Shown here in pieces: positions 22,301-30,075 of a DNA stretch of 38,954 nucleotides (within the stretch, counting starts at the first letter, position 1; each line of letters starts with the position of its first letter). The translations under genes were made by a program, and so were the position numbers. The notes under the pieces were generated by a model. The model did no database searches and was not told the DNA's origin. It saw only the letters and a program-made list of their open reading frames with translations. Source of the DNA: Micractinium sp. NFX-FRZ (taxonomy: Eukaryota > Chlorophyta > Trebouxiophyceae > Chlorellales > Chlorellaceae); assembly GCA_029339195.1 (NCBI GenBank), contig JAPTJF010000539.1, positions 1 through 38,954 of the forward strand, in the 5' to 3' direction.

Positions 22301-24348
22301 TGCACACCCCTGCTGCCCGCCCGCTCCGCAGGATGGTCGGCTTTGAGCGCGTGGCCTGGAAGTTCTTCTACTTCCTCCTGCTCTACTTCTGCTCCCTCAC
22401 CATGGTGGGGCGGTCGACGGGGCGTCGATGCGTAGGGAAAGGGCATGCAATGCGGGAAGCAGGCAGGGTTAGGTGCCAGCTGGCCCGGGCGGGGGCCCGG
22501 GCGCGTCCTGATGCCCTGCCGTGCCGCGCTGTCTCCTTAACCCCTGATGCCCTGCCCTGCCGCGCTGTCTCCTTGACCCCTTCCCTTTCAACACCCCCTT
22601 CGCTGACATCACTATTTTGCAGTTCACTTTCTTCGGCCAATTCATCGTCTTCCTCACTCCCAATCAGGTGGGTGTCGATGGGTGTGGCACACGCTGCCGG
22701 TGTTGTGCTATGCTGTGCACGCTGTGCGCGCTCTGCTCGCATGCTATGCGCTGCCCTGCTTGCTTCGCATGCCTGCCTCACGCCCGCCTTCCCTCCCCGC
22801 CTCTGAGTCCCGCAGCTGCTGGCCCAGCTGCTCTCCGGCGTGATCAACCAGCTGTGGAGCATCTTTGCCGGCTTCATGGCAAGTTGCCTGCTGGGCCATA
22901 TGCTGTGCTGTGCTGCGCTTCCGCTCGACTCTGGCAGCTTGCACCGGGGAAGTGGCAACTGCCCGCCTTTGCTCGACCGGCGCTGTTGCAGCCAGCAGCT
23001 CTTCTCCGCCGACCGCCCGGACTGAAAGCAGCACCCGCCGCAGCCGCCGCAGCATTGCTCAGCAGCTTTGAGAGCCGTTGTCTGTGATAACCTGCGGACT
23101 GCCTGCTTGCCTCCGACCTGCCCACCCTTCTGACCTGCTTGAACCCACCTCCCCTGCTTGACCCCTGCACCCCTGCTGCTCCCCTGACCCCCCCACCCCC
23201 CTCTGCAGGTGCCCTACCCGGCCATGCCGGCGGTAAGCAGAGCCAACAGTGGAGGAGGGCGGGGTCGCGTGTGGTGCCGGGGCGCTGCCTGCATTCCAGG
23301 ACTGCCCGCCTGCCTGCCTGCCTGACGGTCTGCTCGCGTGCCTGCCGGCCTGCCATCTCCCCACCGGCTGCCTCAGATGCTGCCTCCCCCGCTCTGCTTC
23401 ACCACCTCTGCCCGCCCCTGCCTGCCGCAGGGTTGGAAGTGGATGAACCGCATCTCCCCCACGACATGGACGCTGTACGGCCTGGTACGTGGCACCTGCA
23501 CCGCACTGCCTGCCCCCAGCCCCGCTGGGGGTCCGGCACGGCACTGTTTCACCATGTCTGCCCCTCACCGTCTCACCCCGACCTCGCTCCTCTCTTCACC
23601 ACCAGTTGCCCCCCGCGCCACTTAGTCGCCTGCCCCGCACCACTCCGTCCCGACCCCGCTTCTCTCTTCGCTTCGCCCCCTCTCTTTGCTGAGCAGGTGG
23701 GCAGCCAGCTGTCGGACCGGTCCGACGTGCAGATGACCGGGTTTGGCGGGGAGACGCTGACGGTCAGCCAGTTCATGAGCACGGCGTTTGGATACGAATT
23801 CAGTGAGTGGGCAGCGGTGGGACGCAGTGAAGGGGGGGAGAGCGCAGGGGGCGCATGGAATGGGGGTGGGCAGGCCCTGGGTGGTGCTGCAGGATTTGAT
23901 GTCAACAGTTTACCAGTGGTTGCAGCTGTCCCGAAGCTGGCGCCTGCAGCAACAACCGCTTGACCACCCCTTTTCTTTGCGTTCTCGTTTGCGCCGCCTG
24001 GCCGCCTGCCATTGCTGGCCCCAACACTGCCCAAGCACCGCCCCCCTCTTGCTCTGCTCCCGCTGCAGACATGATATGGTGGTGCGTCCTCATTGTGGCT
24101 GGATTCTGCGTGTTCTTCAGGGGTGAGTGGGCAGGCAGGGAAGGGGGGATGCTGCAGCCGGGGGAGGGGCTTCGGTGGGGAAGAGGTAGTGAGAGTTGAC
24201 AGGAAAGGGGGCTCCTCACACCACCAGTTGGGATTGGTGCAACAGCGGGGCTGTTGAAAGTCGTCCCTCCTGCCCACCGCCCGGCCTCGTGTGCCCTGCA
24301 GTCTCCTCCACGCTGCTGCTGCGGTTCGTCAACTTCCAGCGGCGCTAA
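5800..24348 (+). CDS. Full-length ABCG/PDR-type ABC transporter (52 exons, 1580 aa)
   Basis: Hand splicing from ATG 5800 to TAA 24348 gives 52 exons totalling 4743 nt with the frame intact throughout; exon coordinates are given in the four domain entries below. The order NBD1-TMD1-NBD2-TMD2, with the nucleotide-binding domain before the membrane domain in each half, defines the reverse-orientation ABCG full-size (PDR) family of plants, algae and fungi. Such proteins export hydrophobic compounds, waxes, hormones or toxins from the plasma membrane using ATP; the substrate here cannot be predicted. Walker A, signature and Walker B motifs are all present. Introns make up about three quarters of the locus; exons are as small as 24 nt (23209-23232) and 26 nt (13565-13590). 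Intron 47 uses a GC donor. Several introns hold partial copies of neighbouring exons. The start is the only ATG giving an open first exon with a good donor at 5897. Confidence 0.92.
7192..7228 (+). repeat. Intronic partial copy of ABC exon 5
   Basis: In the intron before exon 5 (7338-7409) a 37-base stretch matches the exon start at about 27 of 37 positions by hand count. It translates to [10 protein letters not shown] beside the exon's [10 protein letters not shown] in the corresponding frame, and then meets a stop. Confidence 0.6.
8303..8347 (+). repeat. Intronic copy of the Q-loop end of ABC exon 7
   Basis: 45 bases matching the last 45 bases of exon 7 (8174-8218) without gaps at 36 of 45 positions. 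It is preceded by AG and followed by GT. Encoded [15 protein letters not shown] parallels [15 protein letters not shown]. The offset is 129 bp. Confidence 0.75.
8944..9134 (+). repeat. Tandem ~100-bp repeat in ABC intron 9
   Basis: Copy 1 is about 8944-9034 and copy 2 about 9044-9134. Both run GTGAATCGT, then GGTTGG, GCATGATGTCGCAC, AAGTGGTGGAC, and end TGTGACGTGTGC-TGTTGAA. No exon similarity was seen. Confidence 0.8.
11141..11193 (+). repeat. Intronic partial copy of ABC exon 15
   Basis: Upstream of exon 15 (11236-11293) lies a segment that reads [18 protein letters not shown] in the corresponding frame, beside the exon's [19 protein letters not shown]. The stretch TGGTCCACCTG is identical and CTGCTGCTG recurs in register; small gaps are needed. 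The offset is about 95 bp. Confidence 0.6.
12026..12041 (+). repeat. Run of 16 G near the 5' splice site of ABC intron 17
   Basis: Sixteen consecutive G begin 10 bp into the intron that starts at 12016. The run could form a G-quadruplex in DNA or pre-mRNA and may be a sequencing-length artefact site. Confidence 0.7.
14529..14655 (+). repeat. Three imperfect ~50-bp tandem units in ABC intron 24
   Basis: Units start with GGGGTGGGGAGCTGCC (about 14529), TTGGGGTAGGGAGCTGCC (about 14578) and TTGGGGTGGGGAGCTGCA (about 14629). They are separated by G-rich and TGTA-containing spacers. The first lies just after the donor of exon 24. Confidence 0.7.
15253..15289 (+). repeat. Near-perfect upstream copy of the start of ABC exon 27, acceptor included
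   Basis: The copy matches 15363-15399 at 35 of 37 bases, including the CAG acceptor and the codons MNPI(C/S)WA(V/L)RAL. The polypyrimidine stretch is also similar (TTCCCTGGGCAG and TTCCCTGCCAG). The offset is 110 bp. Use of this first acceptor would lead to a stop after about 22 codons. Confidence 0.85.
17796..17872 (+). repeat. Tandem copy of the exon 32 / intron 32 junction
   Basis: 17796-17832 and 17836-17872 match at 36 of 37 positions. Each contains the exon end GTGGAGCAGCAG and the donor GTGGGC plus intron sequence. The offset is 40 bp, so using the second donor shifts the frame. A weaker third relative begins near 17948 (CCAGCAGGTGGGCTGCAG). Confidence 0.85.
18681..18710 (+). repeat. 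Downstream copy of the end of ABC exon 34
   Basis: Matches 18561-18590 at 24 of 30 positions, ungapped, with an offset of exactly 120 bp, so the frame is kept. [10 protein letters not shown] parallels the exon's [10 protein letters not shown]. Confidence 0.7.
19337..19412 (+). repeat. (TCAA)n microsatellite followed by a CTGCACTCCA minisatellite
   Basis: About nine TCAA units (19337-19374) are followed by CACTGCACTC/CACTGCACTG decamers to about 19412, all within intron 36. No coding meaning is apparent. Confidence 0.9.
19551..19646 (+). repeat. Tandem duplication across the intron 36 / exon 37 acceptor
   Basis: The 29 bases 19551-19579 and 19618-19646 are identical. Each includes CTGCTGCAG and the first 18 exon bases (PSLAIF). 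Upstream, TTTTACCAAT is also shared. The period is 67 bp, so use of the first acceptor would shift the frame. Confidence 0.88.
21308..21402 (+). repeat. Tandem 59-bp repeat in ABC intron 41
   Basis: TGCCACTCTGCTGCGTTCCG at 21308 and TGCCACCCCTGCTGCGTTCC near 21367 start two copies that continue as CCGCC, then TCACCCTCA or TTGCCCTCA. It is purely intronic. Confidence 0.7.
22508..22580 (+). repeat. Tandem 36-bp repeat in ABC intron 45
   Basis: CTGATGCCCTGCC(G/C)TGCC is followed by GCGCTGTCTCCTT and (A/G)ACCCC, occurring twice in direct succession with only about two differences. It is intronic. Confidence 0.85.
22879..23208 (+). other. GC-AG intron in the ABC transporter
   Basis: The exon ends TTCATG, followed by GCAAGT. 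No GT nearby restores the frame or the conserved protein sequence. Splicing to the CTCTGCAG acceptor before 23209 gives FAGFM-VPYPAMP, the conserved family sequence. GC-AG introns with GCAAGT are a known minor class of the major spliceosome. Confidence 0.8.
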
Positions 24349-25091
24349 GGGCCCCAGATTTTCATTGGAGAAGCTGCTCTCCAGTTGCAGGCCATGCCAG
24401 GGCCAGGCACCGTGCAACTGGCCGGCATGGCAACGCCGGCGCACGCGAGAGGGCAGCGGGGGCCTGGGCAGGCTACGCGAATCCCTCACCCTGCCACACC
24501 ACACAATGAAGCTCATCCACCCCCGATTTATACGATGGTTCAAGCCGTAAATGGCCAGCTTTCCATGAGTGCACACGAAGGGAAAGCCTGCTTGTGTGGC
24601 AGGGTGTACCAGCCACGTGGCACAGTCCCATCAGCGGCCGCTGGCAGCCTCAGCAGTCATTCGCTCTTGGCTTCTCCGCCCCGCTGCTTCTAGCAAGCAG
24701 CAGGTGGACTACACCTGCCACCACAACGCCTAAAATTGCCCCAGTGCCACGCTCTGCGGCGGCAATGCCGCCTGTTGTCCCCGCATGTCCCTCCTTCCAC
24801 TCCTCACCGCAAGTGCCCATCACAATATAACTCATTCTTCCAGTGTTTGTTTCCGAAGTACGTTGTACAGCCCATGTCTTTCGTGCGACAGGAATGAAGC
24901 ACGGTTGGCAGTCAGACCTCTGCAGGCGGCGGCGCGGCGCCAGTGCTGCCGCGCGCTTTGCCACAGCAGGCTGGCCAACTCCCCAACTGGGAAGCCCAAT
25001 GCTCTATTTCGTCACTCGACACGCACGGATAGCCTTTCTCGCCACTGGCGCGGCGCTCGTGCATAGGGGCGTGCGCAACTTGGCTGCGAGC
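24349..25091. other. Intergenic: ABC transporter 3' UTR and Ecdysoneless promoter/5' UTR
   Basis: No separate gene is supported. The reading frame of the next gene is open upstream to ATGs at 24894 and 24843, so an N-terminal extension of 66 or 83 residues is formally possible. The extension is Arg-rich and does not resemble the family. The 24700-24850 segment is lower in GC and may hold the promoter. Confidence 0.5.
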
Positions 25092-27875
25092 ATGGACCTG
25101 GCGAAGGCGCTGGGCTTGGATCAGGAGCACTCCACCGAGGAGAACACGGTCAGCTATGAGCTGTTCCCGTCCTCCGCAGGCAAGCACCATGTGACGCCGC
25201 TGCGCGATGTAGCGCATCGCTAGCCCTGGGCCGGCAATTAGGCGCTCCCAGCATTAGGCGTGCTTTTGCCGTATGCCCGAAATGTTGGCCGCTCTTCCCA
25301 ACCTCCCCGCCTGACTTGCCGCCGCTGCCGCCGCCGCCGCCTGCCGCCGTCCTGCCTGCAGACGTGGCACCTGGCGAGCTAGAGGGGCTGCGCACCCAGC
25401 TGCTGGACCACCTGCTGCCCACCCTTAAAGGATACATCTGGCAGCGCGACCGCTTCACACTGCAGCTCAGCACTGAGCGCGCGCCGCCTTGGCAGCGGAG
25501 CGCCGGCGGCCGCCGCAGGCGGGCCCAGAGCGCTGACACACCGTCGGGCGGGCGGGGCACGGGGCAGCAGCGGCAGCAGGAGGCGGAGCAGCAGCAGGTG
25601 GCCCACCTTTGGGGCTCCACCAGCTTTGGCGACAATGTGGAGGATGAGTGGCTCATTGTGTGGCTGCTGCTGGAGCTCACGCGCGCTTTCCCAGTCACCG
25701 CCAGGTGGGCAGACAGTGGCATGGACTGTTGTTGGGGTGGTCTCGGCCTGTGCAGTGCTGATGCACACTGGGTGGGTGCTGGGCGCATGTGGCGTGTCGA
25801 CGCGCGCTGGATGGGAGCACGTGGCCGGCGGCTAGGAGTGGGATGTTGTGCTGGCTGGGCGCATGTGGGCGGCGGGCCAGGGGTGGGAGATCGTGTGGAC
25901 CACCCTCCCTTGCTTCCGACTTCCGTCCTGCTTGCTTGCGCCCTGCGCTGTTCTGTGCTTTTACCTGCATGCGATGCATCCTGTCAAACTGTGCAGGGTG
26001 TGGGACAACGACGGGGATTTCCTGTTGATCGAAGCCGCCTACGGGCTGCCCCGCTGGCTGAAGCCTGAGACGGCCCAGAACCGCGTGTGGCTGCACGGCG
26101 GCGCCTTCCACCTCGTGCCGCTGCCGCGCCGCGCAGGTGTGGGCTGGGGTGGTGGTGGGGTGGGAGGAGATGTCTTTGTCTGGTTGTTCCAGGTATGTTG
26201 TTGCGAGCGATGTTGCATTGCCATCGTGTTGCATTGAGGGGAGGCCTAGGTGAGGTGACAGGTGGCCTCCTGGATGAGCATGGCCATGGCGGCACCGCAG
26301 GCTGCTCACCTGCCTGCCTGCCTCCCAGCCTGCCTGCCCGCCCGCCCACCCACACTGCGTGCCCGCTTCCGCTCCACACCCTGCCGCTTGCTGGCGACAC
26401 GCTGCTGGGCGCCACCCCACCCTGTTGCAGCATCCATCCAGATTGTGCCCCAATTCCTGGTTTCGACCCCCTTCCCTGCAGGCGACCCGCTGCTGGGTGC
26501 CACCCCTTCCCTGGGCCAGGCGCTGGCGGCGGTGCGGGGGAGCGAGATCGACACGCTGGCGCCAGCCAAGATGCAGGTGGGGCTTGCTTGTGGGGAAGCG
26601 CTGTTTTCTGTCAAGACGTGGTGCTGCTGTGCGCTGCGCTGCCTGTGCTGTGCAGCGCTTTGCTCTGCTGCCCGTCTGCCTGTCCTGCTGCCCGTCTCTG
26701 CTGCCATCGCCAGCTCACCCACCCCACCCCACCATTGCATCCCTGCATCCCCCACCCGCAGGCCGCGCTGCTCCCGCGCGTGTCTGGCTACCCGGGCAGG
26801 GCACGGGAGCAGATGCACGTGGCGCATGCGCTGCTGCCCGCACGCGTGGCGCACCTGTTGCGCGCCGAGCCGCAGCTGCTGGCGGCGGCGGTGGAGGCGT
26901 TTCACTACCGGGACCCAGACGACGTCAAGGTGGGCGGCGGCGGGGATGCCATTGGGGTGATTGGGGTGTGGTGGTGTAGTGCAGGATCCTGCTTGGTGTG
27001 GACAGGCGTGCTGGGATGTTGGTGTGGGTAGGCACGCGGGCGGGCAGGTGAGGCGGCCGAGTGGGCGGCACTCCACCACACCCCTGGTGGGCCACACATC
27101 ACGGTTGCCTGATCCAGCCCCTCATGCCGCCCCGCCCCGCTCCACCCGCGCAGGCCGCCGCCCGCATGGCGCGCTTCCCCCCGCACGACATGGTGCTGGC
27201 TGCCCCCACCTTCAGCCGCTGCCTGTATGCGCAGCTGGCGCTGCAGGAGTTTGCTCCGCCACGGGGCTACCCCATGCCCATGCCCTCAGACCCGCAGGTG
27301 GGGTGGGGTGGGTGGGTTGGTGGGAGGGATTGTTGTTTGGGGGATGGGACCACTCCACTGGTGAGCCAACACTGGGAGAGTGTGTTCCGCTCAGGGCTAC
27401 CACGAGCGCATGTGCCCATGGGCTCCGCAAGCAGCAGGGGGCCAGCCAGGAATGCGCAGGAGGGCGGGTGTGCCATGCCAGCGCTGCTGCATGGCAGCTG
27501 GCAGCCAGCCCCAGTCCCTGGCAGGGAGGGAGGGGCCTGTTTTCCGGCTGTGTGAGCTGTCCTGAACCTGGGCTGATGGCACCTGTGTGGCCTGCCTTGC
27601 CTACCAAACCCTCCACCCCATGTTCCGAAAAATGCCCCACCCCACCCCACCCCCACCCCGTGCTCACCCCTGCTTCCCATGCAGTACAAGGCTGCGGAGG
27701 TGGGGCTGAAGCTGACAGCCGGCTTTGAGATGATGGCTGCCAACCGGGCACGGTTCGGGCGGGCCGAAGAGGACGAGGTGCCGGCAGGCGCCGCCACAGC
27801 ACCGGAGGACACAGTAGCAGCAGCAGCAGCAGCAGCAGCGGCAGAGGGGGTGCCTGAGGGTGGCGCACCGGTCTC

Positions 27876-27913
<38 letters not shown>

Positions 27914-29637
27914 CAGAGGCAGAGGCGGGGCTGGCACGGGACGCCAGGTGGGCAGCGTTCAAAGCGCGCCTGCAGCGCTGCGGCTACTTCCGCGACTCGC
28001 TGCCCGGGTCGGTGCAGCACTCGCAGCTGCTGTCGGCAGCCGTTGACAGCTACCGCCTGGCAGCGGCGTACCGCGCCGGCACCGCCGCCCTGGCAGCCCC
28101 CGCGCTGCGAGTGGACGCCCTGCTGTCCCAGCCCCTGGATCCCGCCAGCTTCCCGCCAGCTTCCCAGCTGCCGGCAGAAGGAAGCGATGCCTGGCTGCAG
28201 GAGGCAGCTGCCGCGCAGCTGGAAGCTGAGCTGGCCCAGCGGCAGGCTGAGCTGGATGCAGCCGAGCAGCGCACGCAGCAGCGGCGCACGCGACGGGCGC
28301 AGCAGGGCGGTAACGGCAGCACGGCAGAGGGCGACGCAGCAGAGGGACGCATGCATCAGACGGATGGCGGGGAGGGCCCGCCGGGCGACGATTTCGACCC
28401 TGGAGAGATGGCTGGCAAGCTGCGGTCATTTATAGACATGATGGCAGGGCTGGAGGGAGCAGAGCTGCCTGCAGGGGCAGCAGCAGCGGCGGCAGGGGCG
28501 GCACCTGGCCCGGGCAGCAGCGGCGGTGGCGTGGCGCTGGATGAGGCCGCCTTTGCTGCCGAGCTGCAGCGGGTGCTGGGGGTCAGCAAGAATCTGTTGC
28601 AGGGTGGGTGGGTGGGTGTGGGGGGAGAACCGATGCGGGTGGGGGGGGGATGTGGCTGGGTGCGTGCGGGTGTGGAGCCTGTGGCTGTGTCGGGAGGGAG
28701 GCTGCTGCCCTGCCTGCCTGTCCGCCGGCGTGCCTGCCTGCCAGATGCCTGCCTGCCAGAATGCGTGCTAGCCAGCCTGCCTGGCGACACTGTGGCGCAA
28801 GGACTGGTGGGGTTGAAATCATGCGCTGCTCCTGTGACCTCCTTCTGCTCTCACGCTGCCCCTGCCTACCACCACTGCCCCGCGCCTGCAGGGCTGGAGG
28901 GGCGTGCCGGCACCGAGGGCATGAGCGAGGGAGATGATGACGATGACGAGGAGTCTTCTGAAGAGGGCTCTTCTTTCTTCTCTGGAGACGAGTCGCAATC
29001 CGAGCTGTCTGAAGATGAGGAGGCAAAGGAGGAGTGGCAGCGGCAGGAGCAGGTGCTGCAACAGCTGCGGCAACAACACCAGCAGCGGGCCCAGCAGGCG
29101 CCGGTGGCGCCAGCTGGCAAGCCCGCAGCTGCGGCTGGTGCTGCGGCGGCAGCAGGGGCAGCAGCGGAGGGGAGTGAGGAGGATGAGGAGGAGGGGCGGC
29201 GCCGGCAGGAGGAGGGGTGGGAGGCGGACACGGCCACCGACAGCGACGACGACGCTCAGTTCATGGATGCTTACGGGCGGACCATGAACGCCCAGCTGCT
29301 GGGCACGCGCATGGCTGAGAGCTTTGAGCGGGTGCCAGCTGGCAACGGGGCTCCTGCCACGGCTGCTGCTGCGGCTGTGGCTGCGGCGGGGCCCCAATCG
29401 CAGCAGCAGCAGGGCGGTGCAGCGGCAGGCGGCGGCGGCGATGCCACGGAGGAGGCGGCGGCTGCTGCGGCGGCTGAGGCTGCTGAGCTGCGCCCCGTGG
29501 ACATTGACTTCAACCTGGTCAACAGCCTGCTGGCAAGCTATGGGCAGCAGCAGGGGCTGCCAGGGCCCGCCGGCAACCTGGCAGGGCTGCTGGGCCTCAA
29601 GCTGCCTGACCAGCCGTCCCAGGGGCGCGCCAGCTAA
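25092..29637 (+). CDS. ECD: Ecdysoneless (ECD/SGT1) family protein
   Basis: Exons 25092-25179, 25362-25704, 25997-26136, 26482-26576, 26762-26929, 27154-27297, 27685-28603, 28892-29637 encode 880 residues (human ECD has 644). The N-terminal ECD block is clear: ENTVSYELFP, DEWLIVWLLLELTRAFP, VWDNDGDFLLIEAAYGLPRWL, KPETAQNRVWLHGGAFHLVP. The C-terminus has the acidic region (about 645-675, Asp/Glu/Ser-rich), FMDAYGRTMNAQL, and the family's closing block VDIDFNLVNSLLASYG with GLPGPAGNLAGLLGL. ECD proteins act in animals and fungi as co-factors of pre-mRNA splicing (Prp8/U5), transcription and cell-cycle control; the same role in an alga is inference. Oddities are a GC-AG first intron, poly-Ala and poly-Gln runs from CAG repeats (27817-27912), long low-complexity inserts, and an in-frame intron 7. 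The start at 25092 puts the conserved block at residue 17. Confidence 0.88.
25180..25361 (+). other. GC-AG first intron of the Ecdysoneless gene
   Basis: The donor is CAG|GCAAGC and the acceptor CCTGCAG before 25362. Only this junction joins FPSSA to DVAPGELEGLRTQLLDHL in frame; the GT at 25191 gives the wrong phase. Confidence 0.75.
26393..26418 (+). repeat. Intronic copy of the start of Ecdysoneless exon 4
   Basis: Matches 26481-26506 at 24 of 26 positions. It encodes GDTLLGATP beside the exon's GDPLLGATP. The offset is 88 bp upstream. Confidence 0.8.
27382..27436 (+). repeat. Intronic gapped copy of the end of Ecdysoneless exon 6
   Basis: TTCCGCTCAGGGCTACC is followed by CATGTGCCCATG, CTCCGCA and GCAGCAG. 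This parallels the exon end at 27251-27297 (CTCCGCCACGGGGCTACC, CATGCCCATGCCCTC, GACCCGCAG). One insertion of about seven bases is needed. The offset is about 130 bp. Confidence 0.55.
27817..27912 (+). repeat. CAG/GCA triplet repeats encoding poly-Ala then poly-Gln
   Basis: Two (CAG)n runs about 27 bp apart lie in Ecdysoneless exon 7. The first is read as GCA (poly-Ala, nine residues) and the second as CAG (poly-Gln, twelve residues). Such tracts are usually length-polymorphic. Confidence 0.9.
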
Positions 29638-30075
29638 CCATGTCCTTTGTGAGCGCTTGGCTGACTGCCATTGATGATTGGTTGATGTTCGACGTGCAGC
29701 GCTCGATTCTCACACTGCATCACCGCATGTCACACTACCTGAGTCAATGTCACGCTGCATGGGCACACCGGGCACACCTCATCACCTCGGGCAGCCTCAC
29801 AACAAGCGCTGGCAGCAGGCAGGGAGGCAGGGGGAGGTGGGCAGCATTTCGCGCAGGTGCGGGGCAGGGAGCGACGGAGCCTGATTCACACACTAGGTCA
29901 CCGAAGCTAACACTGCCTGAGCAAATGTGACACTGCATGGGCACACTAGCCGCACCCAGGTGGGTGGTCACTGGCGGCACACGCAGGTGGGTGGTGCCAC
30001 ATGTATCCAAAGTCTGATGAACATCAAGCAAACCCGGACTTGAGGCGGCACTCGTGGCAGCGGCACGGGCGTCCG
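29638..30075. other. Convergent 3' ends of the Ecdysoneless and rhomboid genes
   Basis: The 438 bp between two tail-to-tail stop codons contain no gene. They hold a 48-bp direct repeat (29731-29778 and 29909-29956). No TGTAA was seen on either strand, so the two 3' UTRs may overlap. Confidence 0.6.
29731..29956 (+). repeat. 48-bp diverged direct repeat in the convergent 3' region
   Basis: Copy 1 at 29731 reads ACACTACCTGAGTCAATGT and copy 2 at 29909 reads ACACTGCCTGAGCAAATGT. Both continue CTGCATGGGCACAC and end GCACACC or CGCACC. Confidence 0.75.

Larger units (their letters stand above)
20752..24348 (+). other. ABC transporter: second transmembrane domain (exons 40-52, residues 1318-1580)
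   Basis: Exons: 20752-20816, 21141-21198, 21455-21504, 21693-21776, 22031-22098, 22332-22404, 22623-22667, 22816-22878, 23209-23232, 23431-23484, 23697-23802, 24069-24122, 24302-24348. Landmarks of PDR TMD2 appear in order: [106 protein letters not shown], and [17 protein letters not shown]. The last helix is [16 protein letters not shown], followed by the usual short tail LRFVNFQRR. Intron 47 (22879-23208) starts with GCAAGT instead of GT. Confidence 0.88.

Noticed and set aside
24843..25091. N-terminal extension of the Ecdysoneless homologue from upstream ATGs
   Set aside because: The frame is open, but the extension is Arg-rich with no family match, and the ATG at 25092 places the conserved block where the family has it.
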